DNA of 64,000 nt, from contig CACZGH010000005.1 in NCBI GenBank assembly GCA_902780635.1, positions 82,437 through 146,436 on the forward strand, given 5' to 3'. A program made the translations under genes and the position numbers. The notes under the pieces were generated by a model. The model was given only the letters and a program-made list of their open reading frames with translations, was not told where the DNA came from and ran no database searches. Positions 8,613-16,152 of this stretch are shown here, piece by piece (the first letter of the stretch is position 1; each line of letters begins with the position of its first letter). The DNA comes from an uncultured Prevotellaceae bacterium. Lineage in GTDB: Bacteria > Bacteroidota > Bacteroidia > Bacteroidales > Bacteroidaceae.

Positions 8613-8675
8613 CGAAAAGCGAAAACCTAAAAGCGAACAGCTAACGGCGAAAAGCAAAAAACCGAACAGCAAAAC
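8569..8675 (+). repeat. Composite repeat overlapping the nitroreductase 3' end
   Basis: CACCCCTCCCTGACCTTCCC/AAAGGGGAGGAGGT hairpin (within the reading frame to 8612), followed by GCGAATAGCGAAAAGCGAAA-type repeats reaching the ABC ATPase start at 8676. The second half acts as that gene's leader. Confidence 0.85.
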
Positions 8676-9395
8676 ATGATACATCTGAAAGAGATACATA
8701 AGACCTATCAGGGTGCGCAGCCGCTACATGTGCTGAAAGGCATCAACCTCGACATCAAGAAGGGCGAGTTTGTGTCGATCATGGGGCAGTCGGGCTCCGG
8801 GAAGTCCACATTGCTCAACATCCTCGGCATCCTCGACAATTACGATGCCGGTGAATACACTTTGGCAGGCACCCTGATCAAGAACCTGTCTGAACGCCGT
8901 GCTGCCGAGTATCGCAACCGCATGATTGGCTTTATCTTCCAATCGTTCAACCTCATCGCTTTCAAGACTGCGGTGGAGAATGTGGAGTTGCCTCTGTTTT
9001 ACCAGGGGGTGAGTCGCCGAAAGCGCCATCATTTAGCTATGGACTACCTCGACCGTTTAGGGCTTGCCGCCTGGGCCTCCCACTACCCCAACGAACTCTC
9101 CGGCGGTCAGAAGCAACGTGTGGCCATCGCCCGTGCCCTCATCACCAAGCCCCAGATCATTCTGGCCGACGAACCAACAGGAGCCCTTGACTCCCACACC
9201 AGCGTGGAAGTGATGCAGTTGCTCAAGCAGCTTAACCACGACGAAGGCATGACCATCGTGGTGGTGACCCATGAGAGCGGCGTAGCCAACGAGACCAACA
9301 AGATTGTGCATATCAAAGACGGCATCATCGGCGAGATTGAAGAGAACCTCGACCACAACGCGTCACCCTTTGGCATCAAAGGCATGATGAAATAA
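8676..9395 (+). CDS. ABC transporter ATP-binding protein (MacB/LolD type)
   Basis: A 239-residue nucleotide-binding subunit. Walker A GQSGSGKST at residues 37-45, signature LSGGQ near residue 143, Walker B IILADEPTGALD near 160, and a His switch (VVTHE) near 194. It is of the class that energises FtsX/MacB-fold permeases for mechanotransmission across the periplasm, not classical substrate translocation. The two permeases and the periplasmic adaptor downstream complete the pump. The start lies directly after a GCGAAA-type A-rich leader with no Shine-Dalgarno. Substrate unknown; an antimicrobial compound or lipoprotein is typical for the class. Confidence 0.95.
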   Translation: MIHLKEIHKTYQGAQPLHVLKGINLDIKKGEFVSIMGQSGSGKSTLLNILGILDNYDAGEYTLAGTLIKNLSERRAAEYRNRMIGFIFQSFNLIAFKTAVENVELPLFYQGVSRRKRHHLAMDYLDRLGLAAWASHYPNELSGGQKQRVAIARALITKPQIILADEPTGALDSHTSVEVMQLLKQLNHDEGMTIVVVTHESGVANETNKIVHIKDGIIGEIEENLDHNASPFGIKGMMK

Positions 9396-9465
9396 GCCCC
9401 ACCCCGGCCCTCCCCAGAAGGGGAGGGAGAGCAAACAGCGAAAAGCGAAAAGTCAACAGCGAGAC
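9396..9465 (+). repeat. Composite repeat between ATPase and first permease
   Basis: GGCCCTCCCC-AGAA-GGGGAGGGAGAGC hairpin followed by AACAGCGAAAAGCGAAAAGT; fills the entire gap up to the permease ATG. Confidence 0.85.
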
Positions 9466-10725
9466 ATGAGAGATATCCTGACAGAGATATGGAGCACCGC
9501 CCAGCGCAACAAGTTGCGCACCGCGCTCACCGGCTTTGCCGTGGCGTGGGGCATCTTCATGCTCATCTTCCTGTTGGGTTGTGGCAATGGCCTCATCAAC
9601 GCCCAGATGAACAATATGAACCGCTTCCTCGACAACTCGATGATGGTGGGAGGTGGCAGGACCTCGAAAGCCCATGAGGGTCTGCAGGAAGGGCGTCGCA
9701 TCGAGCTAGACGACGGCGACATAACCACGACCGGTCGCCGTTTCAGCAACAACGTGGAAAGTGTGGGAGCCCAGCTGGAACAAAATGGTGTCACATTCAG
9801 TTATGGTGACAACTACTTCAGCGGCGGTCTGCTCGGTGTCTATCCCAACGAGTTCGAGATCAGCAAGGTAAAACTTCGCGCCGGCCGTTTCATCAACCCC
9901 ACCGACCTCACCCTTCAGCGCAAATGTCTTGTCATGAACGAGGCACAAGCCAAGGAGTTGCTTCCACGCTCGCCCTTGAGCCTCATTGGCAAACACGTCA
10001 ACGTGAGCGGTATCGCTTTTCAGGTGGTAGGCATCACGAAAGAAGACAAAAGCCGTTTTCAGAGCAACGTCTACTGTCCCTTTACCACTCTGCGTACGAT
10101 GTACAACAAAGGTGACAAAGCCGAGAACATCATCTTCACCTTCCATGGCCTGGAGACAGAACAAGCCAACGAAGACTTCGAGAAAGCCTACACCGCCCGC
10201 ATTAACACTAACCATAAGGCAGCACCCGACGACGAGAGCGCCATCTGGATCTGGAACCGCTTTACGCAGAACCTTCAGATGAACAAAGGCATCTCCATCA
10301 TCCACACCGCACTGTGGATCATCGGCATCTTCACATTGCTCAGCGGCATCGTGGGCGTGAGCAACATCATGCTCATCACCGTGAAAGAGCGCACCCGTGA
10401 GTTTGGCATCCGCAAGGCCATCGGCGCCACACCGGCATCGATCCTGCGACTCATCATCATAGAGAGTGTCATCATCACTACTTTCTTCGGATATATCGGC
10501 ATGCTTTTAGGCATCGCCGCCAATCAATATATGGACGCCACGGCCGGTCAGATGAAAGTGGACTCCGGCCTGTTTGAGGCCACGATGTTTGCCGACCCCA
10601 CGGTGGGCATTGATGTATGTGTCGAGGCCACCCTCGTCATGATCCTCGCCGGCACCCTGGCCGGCCTCATCCCCGCACGAAAAGCCGCAAATATCCGACC
10701 GATAGAGGCGCTGAGGGCAGAGTGA
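9466..10725 (+). CDS. ABC transporter permease, MacB-like (first of two)
   Basis: A 419-residue inner-membrane protein. N-terminal membrane helix at about residues 20-42 (TGFAVAWGIFMLIFLLGCGN), then a roughly 230-residue periplasmic MacB-core region, then three C-terminal helices in an FtsX domain with the conserved motif around KERTREFGIRKAIGATP (about 307-323). It presumably pairs with the second permease as a heterodimer, since the two are homologous and adjacent. Preceded by a composite-repeat leader. Confidence 0.92.
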   Translation: MRDILTEIWSTAQRNKLRTALTGFAVAWGIFMLIFLLGCGNGLINAQMNNMNRFLDNSMMVGGGRTSKAHEGLQEGRRIELDDGDITTTGRRFSNNVESVGAQLEQNGVTFSYGDNYFSGGLLGVYPNEFEISKVKLRAGRFINPTDLTLQRKCLVMNEAQAKELLPRSPLSLIGKHVNVSGIAFQVVGITKEDKSRFQSNVYCPFTTLRTMYNKGDKAENIIFTFHGLETEQANEDFEKAYTARINTNHKAAPDDESAIWIWNRFTQNLQMNKGISIIHTALWIIGIFTLLSGIVGVSNIMLITVKERTREFGIRKAIGATPASILRLIIIESVIITTFFGYIGMLLGIAANQYMDATAGQMKVDSGLFEATMFADPTVGIDVCVEATLVMILAGTLAGLIPARKAANIRPIEALRAE

Positions 10726-10726
10726 G

Positions 10727-10855
10727 ACAACCCCCTGCCCCAACACCCCTCCCTAACCTGACACCCCTCCCTGACCTCCCCAAAGGGGAGGAGGTAGAAT
10801 GGCGAAAAGCGAAGAGCGAAAGGCGAAAGTCAAAGAGCGAAAAGCGAACAACGAA
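10727..10855 (+). repeat. Composite repeat between the two permeases
   Basis: Two copies of the CACCCCTCCCT module (the second closing as CTCCCCAAAGGGGAG), then nine GCGAA-type units up to the next ATG at 10856. An in-frame ATG at 10799 would translate the repeats into MAKSEERKAKVKERKANNE, an extension absent from normal family members. Confidence 0.85.
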
Positions 10856-12100
10856 ATGCGAATAGACATAGACAGATACCGCGAGATACTCGACACGTTG
10901 TCGAGGAACAAGAGCCGAACATTCCTGACGGGTTTTGGAGTGTTCTGGGGTGTGTTTATGCTTGTCTCGCTTATCGGCGGGGGGCAGGGACTGAAGGAGA
11001 TGCTCGCCAACAACTTCGCCGGTTTCGCCACCAACTCCGCCATCGTATGGGCGCAACCCACCACGAAACCCTACGCTGGTTTTCGCAAGGGTCGCTACTG
11101 GTGTATGTCCTACCGCGACGTGGAGCGTCTGAAGGAACAGGTACCGGAGTTGGACGTGGTGACCCCGATGGTGTCACGCTGGGGCAATATCGCCGTCTAC
11201 AAAGACAAGAAGAACACCTGTACGCTAAAGGGGGTGACCCCAGCCTACGCCCGTGTTGACGAGCCGAAGATGTACTATGGACGCTATCTCAACGAGATGG
11301 ACATGAGTCTGCGGCGCAAGGTATGCGTCATTGGCCGTCATGTCTACAAAGACCTGTTCCCCCAAGGCGGCGACCCCTGTGGCAAGTCGATCCGTGTGGG
11401 GCAGAACTACTACAGTGTGGTGGGCGTGGACTATAGTTCAGGCAACATGAACATCAACGGCAGTGCTGAGGACGCTGTGACCCTTCCCATCACTCTGATG
11501 CAGCAGACCTACCACTTAGGCGACAGCGTACACCTCATCTGTGTGACAGGGCGCAATGGTGTGACCATGAGCAGTATCGCCCCGAGGATGCGTGCTGTGA
11601 TCGCCCGCGCCCACCAGATTGACCCCTCCGACGAACAGGGCGTGATGGTCTTTAACACCGAAGTGATGTTTGGCATCCTCGACAGTCTGTTTCAAGGTGT
11701 CAACTTCCTCATCTGGCTCGTCGGCATCGGCACATTGCTGGCAGGTGCCATCGGCGTGTCCAACATTATGATGGTGACAGTGAGGGAGCGTACCACCGAG
11801 ATCGGAATCCGTCGCGCCATCGGCGCCACGCCCTCCAATATCCTGTCGCAGATCATCACCGAGAGCGTGGTGCTGACGGCTGTCGCCGGTATGAGCGGCA
11901 TCCTGCTAGGCGTGCTCATCTTAGAGATGCTCGACATCGGCAACACCACCGACGGCATCCAGACCGCCCACTTCCAGGTGCATTTCTGGACGGCGATAGG
12001 TGCTGTGGCCCTGCTCAGTGTGCTGGGCGTACTCGCTGGCCTCGCTCCCGCCGCCCGTGCTATGTCAATCAAACCGGTGGATGCTATGAGGGACGAATGA
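10856..12100 (+). CDS. ABC transporter permease, MacB-like (second of two)
   Basis: A 414-residue paralogue of the preceding gene with the same plan: N-terminal helix (about residues 18-40), periplasmic core, and FtsX domain with VRERTTEIGIRRAIGATP (about residues 303-320). Start taken as 10856 (MRIDIDRYREIL); a possible start at 10799 would add 19 repeat-encoded residues. Together with the ATPase and adaptor it should form a tripartite efflux or lipoprotein-handling complex. No outer-membrane channel gene is in this operon. Confidence 0.92.
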   Translation: MRIDIDRYREILDTLSRNKSRTFLTGFGVFWGVFMLVSLIGGGQGLKEMLANNFAGFATNSAIVWAQPTTKPYAGFRKGRYWCMSYRDVERLKEQVPELDVVTPMVSRWGNIAVYKDKKNTCTLKGVTPAYARVDEPKMYYGRYLNEMDMSLRRKVCVIGRHVYKDLFPQGGDPCGKSIRVGQNYYSVVGVDYSSGNMNINGSAEDAVTLPITLMQQTYHLGDSVHLICVTGRNGVTMSSIAPRMRAVIARAHQIDPSDEQGVMVFNTEVMFGILDSLFQGVNFLIWLVGIGTLLAGAIGVSNIMMVTVRERTTEIGIRRAIGATPSNILSQIITESVVLTAVAGMSGILLGVLILEMLDIGNTTDGIQTAHFQVHFWTAIGAVALLSVLGVLAGLAPAARAMSIKPVDAMRDE

Positions 12101-12232
12101 AATACCTCCCCCAGCCCCTCCAAAGGAGGGGAGATTGGAGACCACCACTGACACCTACAAGGAGGGGAGAGGGATAATGGAGGGAAAGGAGTAATAACTT
12201 GTCAACAAAAGAACTTGTCAACAAAAAAAATA
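12101..12232 (+). repeat. C-rich repeat relics and duplicated leader
   Basis: A degraded CCCAGCCCCTCCAAAGGAGGGGAG hairpin region is followed just before the adaptor start by a direct repeat AACTTGTCAACAAAA (two copies, 12197-12226). No gene. Confidence 0.7.
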
Positions 12233-13336
12233 ATGAAGAAGTATTTCAAACTGTTTTTGGCGGCTTTGGTGCTGCTGGTGTTTATTGGCACGTTTGTGTT
12301 TTTGTATCAGAAGTCGCTGCCCCAGCCGGTGGTGTATGAGGAGTTTTCGCCCAAAATGGGTGACATCAGCAGGACCACCATTGTGACGGGTAAGATTGAG
12401 CCGCGCAATGAGGTGAGCGTGAAGCCACAGATATCAGGTATCATCACCGAGATTTTGAAAGAGGCCGGCGACCTTGTCACACAAGGAGAGGTGATCGCCA
12501 AGGTGAAGGTAATCCCCGACATGAACCAGTTGAGCAGTGCCGAGGCACGTGTGCGTCTGGCCAAAATCAATGTGGCACAGGCCCGCACCGACTTTGAGCG
12601 CGAGAAGATTCTTTACGACAAGGGTTTGGTAAGCCGTGAGGAATATGAAAAGTCGCAGCAGACCTTCAACCAGACCACGGAGGAAGTGAAGGCCGCAGTA
12701 GACAACTTGGAGGTGGTGCGCGACGGTGTCTCACGCAGCAATGCCAGTGCGAGCAGCACCCTTATCCGCTCCACCATCAGCGGTCTGATCCTCGACATCC
12801 CAGTCAAGGTGGGCAACTCGGTGATTCTGAGCAACACATTCAATGACGGTACGACCATCGCCACTGTGGCCAACATGGGCGACCTGATCTTCCGTGGCAA
12901 CATCGACGAGACCGAAGTGGGACAGTTGGTGGCAGGCATGCCGATGAACATCACCATCGGCGCGCTTCAGGACCTGAAGTTTGAGGCCCGTCTGGAGTAT
13001 ATCTCCCCCAAGGCTGTTGAGACCAACGGCGCCAACCAGTTTGAGATCAAAGCCGCTGTACATGTACCTGGCGGTAGTCAGATACGCAGCGGCTACAGTG
13101 CCAATGCCGAAATCGTGTTAGGTCATGTCTCCCAGGTGATTGTGTTGCCAGAGAGCGCCATCGAGTTTGAGGGCGACGACACCTATGTGTATCTCATCAA
13201 AGGCAGCGGCGAGGATAAAACCTACGAGCGGCGCAAAGTAGTGACAGGTATGAGCGACGGTATCAACATCCAAATCAAGAGTGGCGTGACCACCAAAGAC
13301 TTGGTGCGCGGGCCGAAAGTAGTGGAGGAAGAGTAA
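12233..13336 (+). CDS. Periplasmic adaptor (HlyD/MacA family)
   Basis: A 367-residue membrane-fusion protein. One N-terminal membrane anchor (KLFLAALVLLVFIGTFVFLY, about residues 5-24), a biotinyl-lipoyl-like half (EPRNEVSVKPQISGIITEIL), a coiled hairpin (about 95-165), then the second lipoyl half and beta-barrel. It should connect the MacB-like permeases to an outer-membrane factor. Start chosen at ATG 12233; a TTG 18 bases upstream is less likely. Last gene of the ABC operon. Confidence 0.93.
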   Translation: MKKYFKLFLAALVLLVFIGTFVFLYQKSLPQPVVYEEFSPKMGDISRTTIVTGKIEPRNEVSVKPQISGIITEILKEAGDLVTQGEVIAKVKVIPDMNQLSSAEARVRLAKINVAQARTDFEREKILYDKGLVSREEYEKSQQTFNQTTEEVKAAVDNLEVVRDGVSRSNASASSTLIRSTISGLILDIPVKVGNSVILSNTFNDGTTIATVANMGDLIFRGNIDETEVGQLVAGMPMNITIGALQDLKFEARLEYISPKAVETNGANQFEIKAAVHVPGGSQIRSGYSANAEIVLGHVSQVIVLPESAIEFEGDDTYVYLIKGSGEDKTYERRKVVTGMSDGINIQIKSGVTTKDLVRGPKVVEEE

Positions 13337-13400
13337 GCCCCACCCTAGCCCTCCCCATACCTCTCCCTAACCCTCCCCAAAGGGGAGGGGACGAAGAAAG
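13337..13400 (+). repeat. C-rich repeat after the ABC operon
   Basis: GCCCCACCCTAGCCCTCCCC followed by ACCCTCCCCAAAGGGGAGGGG hairpin, here without a long GCGAA tail. Could serve as a weak transcription attenuator; there is no following T-run. Confidence 0.7.
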
Positions 13401-13492
13401 CGACAAATTAATAAGAGGGGTTAATAGACAAGTTGACAGAGGTGAATATAGGAGGGATTATGGGGCAGATGGGAAAATAAATCTGTTTTTAT

Positions 13493-13523
13493 TTTGATTT
13501 TTGGTTGGTTTGCAGTACCTTTG
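13493..13523 (+). promoter_or_regulatory. Promoter of the MFS transporter gene
   Basis: TTTG (13493-13496), 19 bases, TACCTTTG (13516-13523). A textbook match, 62 bases before the start codon. Confidence 0.88.
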
Positions 13524-13585
13524 CAGAATGTGACAGAGGAAGTGTCTATCTATGCTTTGAAACATTTACTAATAACAAATAAAAA

Positions 13586-15058
13586 ATGAGCCCAATTCAA
13601 ACGACTAAAATGACCAACTATCGTTGGGTGATTTGCGCTATGTTGTTTTTTGCCACGACGGTCAACTATATGGACCGCCAGGTGCTTTCCCTTACTTGGA
13701 AAGACTTCATTGCGCCCGAGTTCCACTGGACTGATGCCGACTACGGCACAATCACATCGGTCTTCTCTATTCTATATGCTGTGTTCTGCCTTTTCGCCGG
13801 TAAGTTTATCGACTGGATGGGCACGAAGAAAGGATATCTGTGGGCCATCTTCGTATGGTCGCTTGGCGCATGTCTCCATGCCGCTTGCGGATGGGTGACA
13901 ATGAAGTATGAGGGTCTGGATAGTGTCGCCGCTCTGCGTGCTGTGGAGGCTGGTTCTATGACTGCCCTGAGTATCGCCACAGTGAGTGTCTATCTCTTCC
14001 TCTTCTGCCGCGCCATCCTCGCTCTTGGTGAGAGTGGCAACTTCCCTGCCGCCATCAAGGTGACAGCCGAATATTTCCCGAAGAAAGACCGCGCTTTCGC
14101 CACCTCTATCTTCAATGCCGGCGCATCAGTGGGTGCCCTTGCCGCGCCTATCAGCATCCCGCCTTTGGCAGAGGCCTTTGGCTGGGAGATGGCCTTCATC
14201 ATCATCGGTGGTCTGGGCTTTATCTGGATGGCACTCTGGGTGTTTGTCTATGATAAGCCCAACAAGAGCAAGCATGTGAATGACGCTGAGCTCACCTATA
14301 TCAATCAGGATGTAGAGACAGAGGAAGACCCGAAGGACGCCAACGACGAGGGTCCTGCCATCAGTTTCGCCAAGTGTTTCACCTTCAAGCAGACATGGTC
14401 GTTTATCGTGGGTAAGTTTATGACCGACGGTGTGTGGTGGTTCTATCTTTTCTGGGCTCCCGCCTATTTCTCCGATCAGTTTGGCTACAAATCGAGCTCT
14501 TCCATGGGACAGTTGCTCATCTTTGTGCTCTACCTCATCGTTACAGTGGTCAGTATCTTTGGCGGTTATCTGCCGAAACTGTTCGTGGAGAAGCGTGGCA
14601 TGAACCCCTACGCTGGCCGTATGCTCGCCATGCTTATCTTCGCTTTCTTCCCCTTGTTCGCACTGTTTGCTCAACCGCTCGCAATGTGGGAGAACTCTCC
14701 TATCGACCCAGCATGGTGGCCTGCCCTCATCATCGGTTTGGCTGGTGCCGGTCATCAAGCATGGTCAGCCAATATCTTCTCCACCGTGGGTGACATGTTC
14801 CCCAAGTCGACCATCGCCACAATCACTGGTATTGGTGCCATGGCCGGAGGTCTGGGTTCGATGTTGATCAACAAAATCTCTGGTAATCTTTTCACCTATG
14901 CCGAGGGTCAGGGTTCCGCATTCACATTCTTAGGTTATGAGGGCAAGCCCGCCGCCTATATGATGGTGTTCTGCTTCTGCGCCGTGGCTTATCTCATCGG
15001 TTGGATTGTGATGAAGACGCTCGTTCCTAAGTACAAGCCAGTGGTCGTGGAAGACTAA
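13586..15058 (+). CDS. MFS transporter, hexuronate/organic-anion symporter type
   Basis: A 490-residue inner-membrane carrier with about twelve predicted helices. The N-terminus (VICAMLFFATTVNYMDRQVL) and following helix pattern match the anion:cation symporter group that includes ExuT and GudP-like sugar-acid carriers. A hydrophilic central loop (about 225-265, acidic, ETEEDPKDANDEG) separates the two halves. It has its own strong promoter and a strong terminator, so it is a single-gene unit. The substrate is inferred only at group level: glucuronate, galacturonate or a related acid. Confidence 0.85.
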   Translation: MSPIQTTKMTNYRWVICAMLFFATTVNYMDRQVLSLTWKDFIAPEFHWTDADYGTITSVFSILYAVFCLFAGKFIDWMGTKKGYLWAIFVWSLGACLHAACGWVTMKYEGLDSVAALRAVEAGSMTALSIATVSVYLFLFCRAILALGESGNFPAAIKVTAEYFPKKDRAFATSIFNAGASVGALAAPISIPPLAEAFGWEMAFIIIGGLGFIWMALWVFVYDKPNKSKHVNDAELTYINQDVETEEDPKDANDEGPAISFAKCFTFKQTWSFIVGKFMTDGVWWFYLFWAPAYFSDQFGYKSSSSMGQLLIFVLYLIVTVVSIFGGYLPKLFVEKRGMNPYAGRMLAMLIFAFFPLFALFAQPLAMWENSPIDPAWWPALIIGLAGAGHQAWSANIFSTVGDMFPKSTIATITGIGAMAGGLGSMLINKISGNLFTYAEGQGSAFTFLGYEGKPAAYMMVFCFCAVAYLIGWIVMKTLVPKYKPVVVED

Positions 15059-15092
15059 ATTAAGTCTTCAGACCATTGTCACTGATAATGAT

Positions 15093-15131
15093 AACAGCCG
15101 CATTGCAGGATTTGCAATGCGGCTGTTTTTT
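15093..15131 (+). terminator. Intrinsic terminator after the MFS gene
   Basis: 15-base stem AACAGCCGCATTGCA / TGCAATGCGGCTGTT with a 5-base loop, running into T6. Confidence 0.93.
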
Positions 15132-15215
15132 ATGCCCGCTTCGTTCTACTTTTAGATACTTAGAGAAATGATGCAATCCTCAAATAACTTGTCTACTCGT
15201 CTACTTTTCTACTTG

Positions 15216-16028
15216 TCAACTAAACGCCAATTCGAGACCAGGATATTGGAGGGAAAGGAGGCGGGCTTGCTCTTTGGTGCGGGCAAGTAAGGACTGGTAT
15301 TCAGGGGAGTCGGGATGGAAGGGACGGTGAGCTAAGGCCTCTTTGATGGGGCGCCACTGTTGGATGAAACGGTGGGTTTCAGGGCTGAAGTAAGTGTTGG
15401 AGAAACGTTCCCAGATATACTCTACGGCTTGGTCGGAGGGGTGGAGCATGTCGGGGTTGTAGAAGCGGTAGTCACGCAGTTCGTCGAGAACAATCTCGTA
15501 GGCGGGGAAGTAACTGACCACGTCAGGGTATTTTTTGCATAGAGCGTCGGCAGCCAGGAGGAGGACCGCCTTGGAAAGGGCGCTGCCGTGAAAGCCATAT
15601 TTCGCATAGCGGATGGGACTGACCGTGACGACGACACGGACCTCCGGGCTGCGCTGCAGGAGGATCTGCACCGCTTCGGAGAGGTAGTCCACACACTCCT
15701 CGATGGTCAGTTCACGCTCTTCGAAGAGCCGTTGCGGCATCTTGCGACAGTTGTCGACTATCTCACCAGTTTCCTTCAATATATAGACATGATTCGTGCC
15801 GAGGGTGAAGAATGCCACTTTCGGTTCCACCTCTGTACGGCTGACGGTATGGAGAATGCTGGCTGGATTGTACATCACGCCGTCAGGGTTGACGACAGCA
15901 CGGAATTTCTCCTCCTGCGCCCGTTGGCCGATGCGGTCGGCGAAGCAGGAACCTACGAAGAGCATCCTCTCACATGGGGCGATGGAGAAAGATGGCTGCG
16001 GGATGGTTACGGGGGTTTGGAGGGTCAT
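15216..16028 (-). CDS. GSCFA-domain protein
   Basis: A 270-residue protein named for its GSCFA motif, here at residues 27-31 (LFVGSCFADRIGQ). The family is related to SGNH hydrolases and is common in Bacteroidetes; the N-terminal GSCFA Ser, a central NHVY/asparagine block (GTNHVYI, about 98) and a late DMLHPSD (about 195-201, candidate catalytic Asp/His) fit a GDSL/SGNH layout. Probable carbohydrate or lipid esterase/acetyltransferase; substrate unknown. No signal peptide is evident. Lies downstream of fkp on the same strand. Confidence 0.85.
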   Translation of the reverse strand: MTLQTPVTIPQPSFSIAPCERMLFVGSCFADRIGQRAQEEKFRAVVNPDGVMYNPASILHTVSRTEVEPKVAFFTLGTNHVYILKETGEIVDNCRKMPQRLFEERELTIEECVDYLSEAVQILLQRSPEVRVVVTVSPIRYAKYGFHGSALSKAVLLLAADALCKKYPDVVSYFPAYEIVLDELRDYRFYNPDMLHPSDQAVEYIWERFSNTYFSPETHRFIQQWRPIKEALAHRPFHPDSPEYQSLLARTKEQARLLSLQYPGLELAFS

Positions 16029-16102
16029 TTAAAGAGGTGAGAGGTGAGAGGTGAGAGGTGAGAAGTGAGAAGTGAGAGGTGAGAGGTGAGAGGTGAGAGA
16101 TA
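16029..16102 (-). repeat. GTGAGAG heptamer tandem tract
   Basis: About ten head-to-tail copies of GTGAGAG/GTGAGAA directly ahead of the GSCFA start (on its strand, TCACCTC repeats). The same heptamer occurs before tpiA at 57150-57172, but in the opposite orientation relative to the gene. Confidence 0.9.
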
Positions 16103-16152
16103 TGCCTTGTGGGGTGAAAGGACGAACGCCGAAAAACCGGAAACCGAACCAA

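Noticed and set aside
10727-10865. Frame with TPLPDLPKGEEV
   Set aside because: Repeat-derived translation continuing out of phase from the permease; not a gene.
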